A DNA stretch of 40,400 nucleotides. Source: Myxococcota bacterium. Lineage in GTDB: Bacteria; Myxococcota_A; UBA9160; UBA6930. The notes beneath the pieces were generated by a model. The model saw only the letters and a program-made list of their open reading frames with translations. It was not told where the DNA came from and made no database searches. Position numbers and translations under genes: made by a program. Numbering within the stretch: the first letter of the stretch is position 1; each line of letters starts with the position of its first letter. The stretch lies in contig JASJCN010000017.1 in assembly GCA_030065975.1 (NCBI GenBank), positions 1-40,400 on the forward strand. The letters run 5' to 3'. Below, one piece after another: positions 14,959 through 22,829 of this stretch.

Positions 14959-16434
14959 CTACGGAAAGACCAGCAGCATCAACTCGCCCGAGACCTCGAC
15001 CTCTCGTTCCACGAACGCGCCGTCCTGGAACTTCGCTCGAAACCTGTACACGCCGGGCTCGACCTCGAGATCGGCGATCGGCGTCCCGCCCGCGATCTCG
15101 CCGTCGATCGTGATGAGAGCGGCGGGGATCGCGTTCACGATGACGCGCGTCGTCGCCCGAGCCGCCTCCTCGACGGAGCCCGTTCTCGACGGCGCGACCG
15201 CGGCGATGCGCGCCTCCGCAGACACCGTCGGCGACTCGGCAGGCACTGTCGGCGCCTCCGCAGGCACCGTCGGCGACCTGGGAAGCTCCGGCGGCGGCTC
15301 CCGAAGCACCACGGGCGAGGGCGCCGTCTCGGGCGTGGTGTTCGCGGGCTCGAGCGAGGGCGCCGGTGCGGTGACCGCCTCGGGGGCGGGCGGCGCAGCC
15401 GAAACGGGAGCGAGCGTCGCGGCTTCCGGCGCCCGGGCGAGCTCGGGTGCCTCGCTCCGTTCGCCTTCGCCGAGTGAACGACCTGGCTGGCTCTCGCCCG
15501 GGCCCTCTTCGACGCGGGTGACCACGCCCTCGTCGGACGTCGGCTCCGGGCCTCGAGCCAGAGGCATCCAGTCCAGGAGCAGAGCGACGAGCGCAGTCGC
15601 CAGCGCAAGGATCACGGCAGCGAGGGCGAGTCGACGCAAGAGGACGAAGCGAGTGCCGGAGGGCGGCTCGGACACGGGCGAGTCCATCCGCGCGTCGCCT
15701 ACCGGCGACGGCTCGGCTGGCTTGGCCGCGGCGGGCTCGGCGACCACCGGCGGCGGCTCGGCTGGCATGACCGCGACGGGCTCCGCTACGACCGGCGGCT
15801 CGGGCTCCGTGACGCCGGGCTGCTCGAACGCGGGCTCGGGCCGGGATGGCGAGCGCCCGGCCTCCCACAAGGATGCCGGCGGGGATGCCGGCGGGGATGC
15901 CGGCGGCTCCTGCGATCGCGGCCCGGACTCGAGACCGATCCGACGCTCGACGTCCGGCGCCGCGGGCGGCACGTCGGAGCTCTGCTCGAGCGCTTGGAGA
16001 CATGCAGCCAGGGTCCGATCCGGATCTGCCTCCAGTGACAGCCGAGTGATGGGCCCGAGCGCCTGGGGCGGCTGCCCGGAGCCCGTGCACAGGACGCGCA
16101 TCCGGGTCTGGCTCCGAGCGACCCCATCCGCCAGCAAGGCCGCGCTGTCCGGAGGCAGATGCTCCGCGTCGTCGACCAGGATGGTGAGCCCGCCCGGATC
16201 GACGTCGCACAGGCTCTCCGGCATGGCGCCTCGCGGAAGCTCGAGCAGATACGCACACCAGATCAGCAACGACTCGGCGTCGAGGGTGGGGACGGGAACG
16301 TAGACGCAAGCGAGACCCTCGGACCGCAGGTGCTCCTCGAGCTGTCGCAGCAGCCGGGTCTTGCCCTGCCCGATCTCGCCGGCGAGCCAGACGATGCCCG
16401 CCTCCGGACCCGTGCGCGTGGGGGTGTCGTTCAC
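14959..16434 (-). CDS. P-loop ATPase - TM - PEGA-domain protein (GspA/ExeA-like layout)
   Basis: A 491-residue bitopic protein. The cytoplasmic N-terminus is a compact AAA-type ATPase with Walker A GEIGQGKT (19-26), Walker B TILVDD (84-89) and a possible sensor segment (RVLCTGSG, 112-120). A long Pro/Ala/Glu linker with short DNA repeats leads to a TM helix (about 268-288), a second periplasmic Pro-rich linker (about 292-425) and a PEGA domain (about 427-491, IDGEIAGGTPIADLEVEPGVYRF). GspA/ExeA, which remodels peptidoglycan for type II secretin assembly, has the same order with a peptidoglycan-binding domain at the end; this is similarity of layout, not proven homology. The GTG start overlaps the OmpA-lipoprotein stop (GTGA). 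Role inferred: ATP-driven envelope assembly. Confidence 0.78.
   Translation of the reverse strand: MNDTPTRTGPEAGIVWLAGEIGQGKTRLLRQLEEHLRSEGLACVYVPVPTLDAESLLIWCAYLLELPRGAMPESLCDVDPGGLTILVDDAEHLPPDSAALLADGVARSQTRMRVLCTGSGQPPQALGPITRLSLEADPDRTLAACLQALEQSSDVPPAAPDVERRIGLESGPRSQEPPASPPASPPASLWEAGRSPSRPEPAFEQPGVTEPEPPVVAEPVAVMPAEPPPVVAEPAAAKPAEPSPVGDARMDSPVSEPPSGTRFVLLRRLALAAVILALATALVALLLDWMPLARGPEPTSDEGVVTRVEEGPGESQPGRSLGEGERSEAPELARAPEAATLAPVSAAPPAPEAVTAPAPSLEPANTTPETAPSPVVLREPPPELPRSPTVPAEAPTVPAESPTVSAEARIAAVAPSRTGSVEEAARATTRVIVNAIPAALITIDGEIAGGTPIADLEVEPGVYRFRAKFQDGAFVEREVEVSGELMLLVFP
15221..15283 (-). repeat. Imperfect 21-bp x3 coding repeat in periplasmic linker
   Basis: Three 21-base units (15221-15241, 15242-15262, 15263-15283) encode repeated P-T-V-P/S-A-E-A/S heptads in the Pro-rich linker before the PEGA domain. 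Slippage here would change linker length in steps of seven residues without breaking the frame. Confidence 0.75.
15871..15906 (-). repeat. Perfect 12-bp x3 microsatellite in cytoplasmic linker
   Basis: ggatgccggcgg occurs three times exactly in tandem, encoding a repeated P-P-A-S tetrapeptide in the linker between the ATPase and the TM helix. Copy-number change would be in frame. Confidence 0.9.
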
Positions 16435-16931
16435 GGCACCAGCAGGATCATCTCGACCCGGCGGTTCAGACGCCGAGCCGCCGGATCATCCTTCCCACTG
16501 GGATCCCGGTTCGGCTTCACGGGGCGCGTCTCGCCCCATCCCTTGACTTCGAGCCGTTCGGATCCGATGCCCTGCTCGACGAGTGCATCGGCTACCGAGA
16601 TCGCGCGCTCCTCGGAGAGCCACTGGTTGTACGCCTCGGGGCCGATCGAGTCGGTGTTGCCCTCGATGGCGAGGTGATCGTAGGTCGCCAGGCGCTCCAC
16701 CAGCTCGGCGACTCCTTCGACCTTGCGCTGCCCGGTCTCGGTGAGCTCGGCCCGATCGAAGGCGAAGAGCACGTCGGGCAGGAACACGACGATGCCGCGT
16801 TCGGTCTCCTCGGCCTCGTAGCCGAGGGCCTCGAGCTCGTCGAGCAGGAGCCGCCGTTGGTTGGTGATGCAACCCGATGCGAGCAACACGAGTGCGCACA
16901 CGGCGCCGGCGACGAGTCGGCGTGCGCTCAC
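16431..16931 (-). CDS. OmpA-family peptidoglycan-binding lipoprotein (Pal-like)
   Basis: A 166-residue outer-membrane lipoprotein with signal peptide and lipobox LASG-Cys21, followed by an OmpA C-terminal domain (about 48-166). Recognisable are the start VLFAFDRAELT, the peptidoglycan-contact region GNTDSIG with NQWLSEERAISVADAL, and the end GWGETRPVKPN with NRRVEMIL. It should anchor the outer membrane to peptidoglycan through diaminopimelate contacts. It is too unlike Pal in context (no Tol genes nearby) to be named so. The GTG start overlaps the Fn3-like stop by 4 bases and its stop overlaps the ATPase-PEGA start, so the three are translationally coupled. Confidence 0.88.
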   Translation of the reverse strand: MSARRLVAGAVCALVLLASGCITNQRRLLLDELEALGYEAEETERGIVVFLPDVLFAFDRAELTETGQRKVEGVAELVERLATYDHLAIEGNTDSIGPEAYNQWLSEERAISVADALVEQGIGSERLEVKGWGETRPVKPNRDPSGKDDPAARRLNRRVEMILLVP

Positions 16932-17404
16932 GGCGCCGTGGCCCCCTCCGCCCCGTCGGCCTCGTGGGCGGCCGCGTCTCCGCCCGGCGGCGCGGGCAGA
17001 CGCTGGTACCAGCCCTCGAGCCCCCGCCAGCGAGCCGGGCCCGGCTCGGCCGTCACCGGCTCAGGGGTCGACGGCGGGGGGGCGCCGACGGAGGGCGGCC
17101 GGGTCAGGCAGTGGACCAGCTGCTCGACGCTGCGATCCCGGGCGTCGAGGGCGCTGACCCGGTAGCAGAGGCGAGGCGCCTCGGGCGGCGCCTCGTCGCG
17201 ATAGGCCGTGGCCGCTCCAGCGACGCGAGTCAGGAGCTCGAAGGAGCGCTCGTCGGTGCCCCGCTCGATCTGCACAGCGTGGGCGGACTCGAACGCCTCC
17301 CAGCGCAGCTCGACGTCGGCGAGCGCCGCCGCCGGAGCGAGGGCCGAGGCGACGACCCAGGCGATCGTCGCGAGGCATGAAGCGTGGCGGACGTGGACCA
17401 GCAC
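16928..17404 (-). CDS. Exported fibronectin-III-like protein
   Basis: A 158-residue protein with an N-terminal signal peptide (about 1-29, ending PAAALA). One Fn3-like beta-sandwich follows (about 30-102: VELRWEAFESAHAVQIERG, then RLCYRVSALD), then a Pro-rich tail without a recognisable domain. It is the first gene of the coupled trio with the OmpA lipoprotein and the ATPase-PEGA protein, starting at GTG. Fn3-like domains serve in protein-protein contacts, so it may be the periplasmic or surface partner of that machine (inference). Confidence 0.62.
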   Translation of the reverse strand: MLVHVRHASCLATIAWVVASALAPAAALADVELRWEAFESAHAVQIERGTDERSFELLTRVAGAATAYRDEAPPEAPRLCYRVSALDARDRSVEQLVHCLTRPPSVGAPPPSTPEPVTAEPGPARWRGLEGWYQRLPAPPGGDAAAHEADGAEGATAP

Positions 17405-17465
17405 ACCTGGATTCTACGCAACCGGCGAGCATCCAGATGTGTCGGGAGCGCGAATTCGGGCACCT

Positions 17466-19199
17466 TCACGCCTGGGAGGGCTCGATCGTTCCCCTCGACA
17501 GGGCCTCTGCCACGTCGCCGGCCGGCCACGGCTGGTGGCCCTTGTACTCCTCGAGCCGTGTCTTGCCCTCGGCGATCGGGCCCGACGCGGCATCGTAGAC
17601 CCGCCAGTGCATCGTCGGGTCGAAGAGCGGCTGGCTCTCGACCGAGATCACACGCAGCTCGCCTGCCTCGAACTCGCAGATCGGCTGGATGGCTCGCAGC
17701 AGCTGATGGCCGTTCAGGTGTCCGTCGCCGAAGTTCCAGCCCAGGATCATTCCGCCCATGAGCTCGCCCTCGTACCAGTCGTACTCCTCGATGTCGTCGA
17801 CGGCGGCCGGGAGCGCCTCGAGGAGTGGGCGCCCCTCGAAGTGCATGAACCGGCTGACGCACATCACGGTCTTCGCGGCTTCGAGCTCGACCGGGTCCTC
17901 GACGTACTCCTTCAGCTGCTCGTAGACGGGTGCACTCGCCTTCTTGAGTCTGCCGAGCTTGTCGATCGCGCCGTTCTTTTCGACGAGCCAGATGTTGTAG
18001 GCCCAGTTGCCCGCGTAGTACCGCATCGAGGGCAAGAAGGAGACCTTCGCCGGAAAGAAGTTCCCGAAGAGCGGTACGGCCACGAGCGAGAAGAGCATGG
18101 CCGCCAGGAGGAGCGGCATGGCGGCCATGTCGAGGATGGACACTTCCGGGTGGAGCCAGAAGAGGAACCAGCCGCCGTAGATCATCAGGATGTTCCACTC
18201 GACGGGCATGCCGTTCGGGTTGTTGAGCCCGATGAAGGAGTGGAACCCGGTGAAGAGGATGCAACCGCCCAGCAGCAGCCAGGGGTTGCCCGTCAAGGCG
18301 GCCGCCAGCAGGACGAAGGGGATCGCCGCCTCGGAGACGTGACCGAAGAGCGCCATCTTCTCGGCGAAGCCCGACGGTCGCAGGTCGTCGGGGAAGCTCT
18401 TGAAGAGGCGCTTCTTGAGCACCTTCGGGAAGAAGGGCCCGTTGTTCATCATGAACATGATCACGGACGGGAAGTGGCCGTTCCATTTGGACACGGCCGC
18501 CCAGATCCAGATGAACGACCACGTCAGCATCGCTCCCGCGATCCAGAGGTCGCCTGCCGCGGCGAAGATCATCGCACCCATCACGACCCAGTAGTGCTCG
18601 TAGCGAGCGACGAGGAAGAGCGTCTTGTCGAGGATTCCGTTCACCGCGACGAGCACGAAGCAGGGCAGGAGCAGCTCGGGTGTGACTTCGGGCGAGATCA
18701 GGACGCGGATCAGCAACAGCTGGCAGAGGACGTAGAGGCTGACGTCGAGGAGGTTTCGCGTGTCGCCGCCGATCAGCGGCACTCCCCGGAAGAGCGGCAG
18801 CTTGATCGTTCCCGGTCGCGCGAAGTGCCGGCAGCCACCGAACCACTTGTCGAAGCGCGCGTTCATCGGCCCCCAGCCGCAACCGAAGCCGAAGAGCTCC
18901 CACGCCATCGACCAGACCACCGCCTTCTTGAACGCTTCGGGGGTGAAGGTCCACTCGGAGAATGCGAAGAAGCCCGGATACCCCACGTTGAAGCTGCACC
19001 AGAAGGCCCAGAGACCGATCAGGACGAAGAAGTACTTGCCCCAATACAGGGCCATCACGCTCGGGCGATTCGGGCTCGAGTCCGCCCACATCGTGCACGC
19101 CAACCGGATGCGCTCCGCGAACGGGGCGTCGACGATGCGCTGCGGTTCGTAGGGGGGAAGGTCGTTGGCCAGGGAGCTCTCGAACGACTTCTGACCCAT
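17466..19199 (-). CDS. Multi-pass membrane protein, DUF3556-like
   Basis: A 577-residue integral membrane protein with roughly ten hydrophobic segments between about residues 45 and 390, then a soluble C-terminal domain of about 180 residues. The central part (KWNGHFPSVIMFMMNNGPF, LFKSFPDDLRPS, then FHSFIGLNNPNGMPVEWNI) reads like DUF3556, a family I know mainly from mycobacteria and related actinobacteria. Part of it resembles HTTM/vitamin-K-carboxylase-like membrane cores. Function is unknown. It stands alone, 61 bases beyond the start of the Fn3-like gene, transcribed in the same direction but well outside that coupled trio. The ATG is preceded by a weak ribosome site. Confidence 0.65.
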   Translation of the reverse strand: MGQKSFESSLANDLPPYEPQRIVDAPFAERIRLACTMWADSSPNRPSVMALYWGKYFFVLIGLWAFWCSFNVGYPGFFAFSEWTFTPEAFKKAVVWSMAWELFGFGCGWGPMNARFDKWFGGCRHFARPGTIKLPLFRGVPLIGGDTRNLLDVSLYVLCQLLLIRVLISPEVTPELLLPCFVLVAVNGILDKTLFLVARYEHYWVVMGAMIFAAAGDLWIAGAMLTWSFIWIWAAVSKWNGHFPSVIMFMMNNGPFFPKVLKKRLFKSFPDDLRPSGFAEKMALFGHVSEAAIPFVLLAAALTGNPWLLLGGCILFTGFHSFIGLNNPNGMPVEWNILMIYGGWFLFWLHPEVSILDMAAMPLLLAAMLFSLVAVPLFGNFFPAKVSFLPSMRYYAGNWAYNIWLVEKNGAIDKLGRLKKASAPVYEQLKEYVEDPVELEAAKTVMCVSRFMHFEGRPLLEALPAAVDDIEEYDWYEGELMGGMILGWNFGDGHLNGHQLLRAIQPICEFEAGELRVISVESQPLFDPTMHWRVYDAASGPIAEGKTRLEEYKGHQPWPAGDVAEALSRGTIEPSQA

Positions 19200-19300
19200 G
19201 GGCGGACTCCGTGGCGTTGCGGGCTGCCGCTGTTGTAGCCCGGATCGACGAGGTCATCGAGGCGGAGAGCCATTCGGACGAGTTCCCGTTCGAACCCCGT

Positions 19301-19807
19301 CTACGACGACGCGGGCGGACGCGCCGCCCCCATCCTCTCGACCAGGTAGGCCTCGACTCGGGGGGCGAAGACCCGGCCCCGATTCTCCTGCCACCAGGCC
19401 TGGACGCCCGGCATGCCGAACACGGCGTAGGCCTGGTCCGAAACGCGTCGATAGGTCTCGTCGCTGACCCAGACCCCGAGGTCCTGGTGCACGAAGATGC
19501 AATCGAGGATGCCGAAGTACATCGAGAGGAGGAAGCCGAATCGAGCCTGCTGCTCGGGCGAGAGCGACGCGTAGTCGTGCGTCCCTCGGAACCAGATTCC
19601 CCAGGACTCCTCGTCTGCCGCCGTGATCTGACAGAAGTTCGTCCAGAGCTCGGTCACGCGCGTGTAGCTGTCGACGCGAGCCTGGTTCACCGAAGCGCGG
19701 AGCTGGACGCCGACGAAGATCAGCGAAGCGACCACGGCGGCGGCAGCGACGATTCCGCCGATCCCGCCGAGGAACTCTCCCCAGGCTGCGAGCTCTCCTA
19801 GATCCAT
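19301..19807 (-). CDS. Small membrane-anchored protein of unknown function
   Basis: A 168-residue protein with one N-terminal TM helix (about 10-35: GGIGGIVAAAAVVASLIFVG), then VQLRASVNQARVDSYTRV and an all-helical domain with conserved aromatics (ESWGIWFRGTHDYASLSPEQQARFGFLLSMYFG, and a closing PGVQAWWQENR). The pattern fits a widespread unnamed proteobacterial family that has a helix, a Q-x-R motif and a W-rich end. No enzymatic motif is visible. It is transcribed separately from its neighbours. Confidence 0.62.
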   Translation of the reverse strand: MDLGELAAWGEFLGGIGGIVAAAAVVASLIFVGVQLRASVNQARVDSYTRVTELWTNFCQITAADEESWGIWFRGTHDYASLSPEQQARFGFLLSMYFGILDCIFVHQDLGVWVSDETYRRVSDQAYAVFGMPGVQAWWQENRGRVFAPRVEAYLVERMGAARPPASS

Positions 19808-19884
19808 TCGCTCCGCAGTGTGCCACGATTCCTTCGCCAAGCACGGAGGCCCCCGCGCATCCCGCGAGGCTGGCGAAGATCCGT

Positions 19885-21051
19885 TCAAGCAGCCCCTGGT
19901 TCGAGCCTCGCCACCAGCCGCATCTCGACGGACTTGCGGACCACCGCATCCATGGCGGCGCCGGCGCGTCTGCTCCACTCCTCGCCGGAGGCACAGATGC
20001 GGTCGGGCTGTCCCGCGGCCTCGCGAAGCAGGTCCGCCATGCGGCGCCAGGCCTTGCGCACGGCGTCGGTCGTCACGTCCGCGAGATCCGGGGCGGCCGC
20101 CGCCGCGACGGAGCGCAGGGCGCGCGCGTCCGCCGAGGCCACCGCCTCGCGCGCGAGATCGAGCCTCTGGTAGAGCTCCTCGAGCGCGTCCTCCCCGGGC
20201 AGCACGGTCGCGCCGTGGGGCGTTCCGAGCGTGTCGAACACCCATGCCCGCTCCGGCCCCATGTCCGAGCGGAAGTACCACTCCTGTGCCGGGTCCGGCA
20301 GGAAGGTCCAGATGTCGTTCACGCGGCTCTCCTCGTCGCGATCCAGGAACCGGGTCACGGGCAGCCCGTAGCGGAGCTGGTGGCGCTTCGGGTCGAGGGT
20401 GCGCCGGTCCATCAGAACGAGCGGACGCGTGATCTGCTGAATGGGAATCCAGAGGTTCAGCAGCCAGACGGACGAGTCCGGGTTGCACGCATCCGGTGTC
20501 CGGTGCCGGAAGAGGCTCGGAGCGGCGCCCTTCATGAGCTGCCGGAGCGGAGTTCCGAAGACGTCCTGGTCGGCGTGGATGCCGCGGGCGCCGTCGTGGC
20601 CGTTCGCGCCGTCCATGCCGCCGGGGTTCACATCGAGCCCGTTCGGCCCCGCGCGTCGCTGGATCAGGCCCTCGCCCGCGACGTGCAGGACGCGGAGCAC
20701 CCGCCCCTTCGAGAGCGGGAGCTCCCCGCCGTCCAGACTCGAACGCAGCGCGGCGGCACCCGCGTCCGAGACGCAATCTTCGTCGCGCACCCGGGCGAGC
20801 GCCGCCTGGAGTGGCTCGTTGCCCGTGAGGTCGATGCTCTCGAATCCTGCCTGCTCCAGGTCGGGTACGGACGTGCGCGGGTCTACGCAGTCGTGGAGTA
20901 CGCAAGTCCGGAAGTCGAAGGCCTCGCTCGGGTCCGTGCGGAAGGCGAGCGTGCGGGCCCGCAGGAGGCCCGGCCGCTCGTCGTCGGGCCCGACGTTCTC
21001 GACGCGGGTGAAGCCGAGGGGCGCGCGAAGCGTGGAGGTCGATGATTCCAT
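19885..21051 (-). CDS. CmcJ/NvfI-like oxygenase-fold protein
   Basis: A 388-residue soluble protein. A likely metal-binding His159-Ala-Asp161 (GIHADQD) is followed about 35 residues later by the NLWIPI segment, a PLVLMDRRTLD segment and the late EWYFRSDMGPERAWVFDTLGTPHG region. This is the order seen in the CmcJ/NvfI family (cephamycin C-7 hydroxylase partner and fungal relatives), which fold like 2-oxoglutarate oxygenases. Typical members are about 270-300 residues; this one carries about 120 extra N-terminal residues. Substrate is unknown and no biosynthetic cluster surrounds it. The assignment is from motif order only. Confidence 0.55.
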   Translation of the reverse strand: MESSTSTLRAPLGFTRVENVGPDDERPGLLRARTLAFRTDPSEAFDFRTCVLHDCVDPRTSVPDLEQAGFESIDLTGNEPLQAALARVRDEDCVSDAGAAALRSSLDGGELPLSKGRVLRVLHVAGEGLIQRRAGPNGLDVNPGGMDGANGHDGARGIHADQDVFGTPLRQLMKGAAPSLFRHRTPDACNPDSSVWLLNLWIPIQQITRPLVLMDRRTLDPKRHQLRYGLPVTRFLDRDEESRVNDIWTFLPDPAQEWYFRSDMGPERAWVFDTLGTPHGATVLPGEDALEELYQRLDLAREAVASADARALRSVAAAAAPDLADVTTDAVRKAWRRMADLLREAAGQPDRICASGEEWSRRAGAAMDAVVRKSVEMRLVARLEPGAA

Positions 21052-21114
21052 GACGCCGATGCCGAGATCCTACCGGAGATCCGCCGGGAGTCTTCTCCCC
21101 ACTCGTGTCAGACC

Positions 21115-21726
21115 CTAGTCGGTGGTGCCCGGTCCGGGGGTGTCGCCGAAGGCCGGCCGGAGCTGCCCGAAGAAGTCGCTGGCTCCGACGATCCCGTCTC
21201 CGTCGAGGTCGGCTTCGGCGCACGCGGGGTTCGTCCCCACATCGGTGCCCAAGCACGGGCGGAAGATCGAGAAGAAGTCGCTCGCCCCCACCACTCCGTC
21301 GTCGTCGAGGTCGACGTCGCACGCGTCGCCGTAGTGCTGCACGCCGGGCAGGGAGGCGTCGTCGTCGGAGCCCGCATCGACGTCCTCCTGGCCGGGATTC
21401 TCGACCAGCGTGCAGTTGTCCTGGCCGTCGGGAATCCCGTCTCCATCGGTGTCGGCCGCCCCCGGGAGGGTGAAGAGGCCGCTTCGCAGCACGAAGGAGG
21501 TCGAGTTCGACTCCGCGGAGGCCGGCGGCGGCGCGATGGCCGTCTGCAGGGAGAAGCCCGAACTCGCGCTCGCCCCCCCTCCACCCGTGACGAAGGCCTG
21601 ACGAAGCTGGAAGCTCGGACTGCCCGCGTCGTGCGCCGCCGAAGCGACCCCGAGCAGAAGGAGGCAGAGGGCCAGCGTCGAGGGTCCGACGAATCCGTGC
21701 ATGGAGACCTTCTTCACCCTGGCCAT
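21115..21726 (-). CDS. Exported protein with C-terminal dockerin-like module
   Basis: A 203-residue secreted protein. After the signal peptide (about 1-31) is a short beta-type region (about 32-95: SPSFQLRQAF, Gly/Ser turns, then SFVLRSGLF), an acidic linker (DTDGDGIPDGQDNC), then a dockerin-like end: Ca2+ loops DLDDDGVVGASD and DLDGDGIVGASD, each followed by FF, with FRPCLG and LRPAFGD. The last 100 residues match the C-terminus of the 2720-6244 protein. The start at 21726 is 1 base after the stop of the upstream gene, so the two are surely co-transcribed; ATG at 21702 is an alternative. Confidence 0.75.
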   Translation of the reverse strand: MARVKKVSMHGFVGPSTLALCLLLLGVASAAHDAGSPSFQLRQAFVTGGGGASASSGFSLQTAIAPPPASAESNSTSFVLRSGLFTLPGAADTDGDGIPDGQDNCTLVENPGQEDVDAGSDDDASLPGVQHYGDACDVDLDDDGVVGASDFFSIFRPCLGTDVGTNPACAEADLDGDGIVGASDFFGQLRPAFGDTPGPGTTD

Positions 21727-21727
21727 C

Positions 21728-22621
21728 TCAGCTGTAGTCCGAAGGCACATAGATGACCGTCATCGACGGATTCACCACGAGGGGAATGTCCTGCGGATTC
21801 GTGCCCAGGGAGTCGCGCGAGCAGACCAGGAAGAACGTCGCGCTGCCGGCGGACACCTGGAAGCCCAGAGTCGAGCTGAATGGAACCGTGCCTCCGCGAT
21901 CCTGAGCCGTGGTGAAGCTGAAGCTCACGTCGCTGTCGAGGATCTGCGCGTCCGAGAGGCTGCAGCGCACCCGCTTGGCCCGCGGGGTGCTGAACGTCCC
22001 GCTGGCGGTCACGATGGCAACGCCGTCCCTCGGCGCGTTGATCGTCAGGGTCTGCGCGACCACCGTCTCGGGCGACTCGGGTACGCGGATGCCCGCGGCG
22101 CCGTCGACGAAGCTGGCCCCCGCTTCGTCCGCCAGGTCGATCGCGGATAGCGACCCGTCTTGCACCGCGGCCGAGTTCACGGACCCGGCGGCCAGGGCCT
22201 CGACGGTCTGCGCCCGCAGCGCGTATGCCACGGAGTTGATCTGCGCCCGCGGTGCGAGCGTCTCGCCGCTGATCTCCAACTCGAGCCACACGAACCCGTC
22301 TTCGAAGAGCTCCTCCGAGAAGGAAGGGCTGCCCTGTTCCACCGTGCCGGTGCCGATCGTGAGCGTGAACAAGCCCTTCACGATGTCCACGTCGGCATGG
22401 CGTTCCTCGTACAGGAACGCGCCTTGGTCCTGGCTCGAGGGATCTTCCCAGAGTCTCACGACGACGTCGGAGGTCGCGTCGAGCGGTGCACCCGCTGGAT
22501 CGGTCAGGAATCCCTGGTAGGGAATCGCGGCCGGCACCTGGCCCAATGCCGCAGATGTGTGTAGCGCCAGCAAGAGTGCTGCAACGCGCGCCAGACCGCT
22601 GGTGGGTTGGATCCTGGTCAT
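21728..22621 (-). CDS. Exported protein of the IPYQGFLTD / SVPYALRA type
   Basis: A 297-residue secreted protein with a signal peptide (about 1-27). Its N-terminal half has the pattern IPYQGFLTDPAGAPLDATSDVVVRLWED, then LYEERHADVDIVKGLFTLTIG, then INSVAYALRAQTVEALAAG, a layout common to large exported, often tail-fibre-like proteins of uncultured bacteria. The C-terminal half is a beta-rich domain with two Cys. Function is unknown. The start at 22621 has AGGAGC upstream and a good signal peptide; the open frame reaches back to 22822 without one. It is the first gene of the two-gene operon with the dockerin-like protein. Confidence 0.72.
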   Translation of the reverse strand: MTRIQPTSGLARVAALLLALHTSAALGQVPAAIPYQGFLTDPAGAPLDATSDVVVRLWEDPSSQDQGAFLYEERHADVDIVKGLFTLTIGTGTVEQGSPSFSEELFEDGFVWLELEISGETLAPRAQINSVAYALRAQTVEALAAGSVNSAAVQDGSLSAIDLADEAGASFVDGAAGIRVPESPETVVAQTLTINAPRDGVAIVTASGTFSTPRAKRVRCSLSDAQILDSDVSFSFTTAQDRGGTVPFSSTLGFQVSAGSATFFLVCSRDSLGTNPQDIPLVVNPSMTVIYVPSDYS

Positions 22622-22829
22622 TGAAGCCTGCTCCTGGGGGGTTACGCGTATCATCGATCGCGTCGGCGGCGCGGAGCAAGAAGAAACCGTCTTCGAGAGG
22701 GCGGTCGCAGCGGCTCCCCTGGAACCGGCAGCTGGCGGAGCCAACCGCCCACCCTCATTGGGCTTCGGGCAGCTGGCCAGGCGCAGGGTGGAGCTGGACG
22801 GGACCGTTCGGGGTTCGAGCAAGGCCGCC

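Noticed and set aside
14363-16303. 646-codon plus-strand open frame opposite the ATPase-PEGA and LysM genes
   Set aside because: Ser/Arg/Gly-rich composition without domains. The minus strand has Walker motifs, PEGA, LysM and coupled starts.
17208-19257. Long open frames on both strands over the DUF3556-like gene
   Set aside because: They are out-of-frame copies (Arg/Ala- or Glu/Asp-rich); only the 17466-19199 minus frame has proper TM helices.
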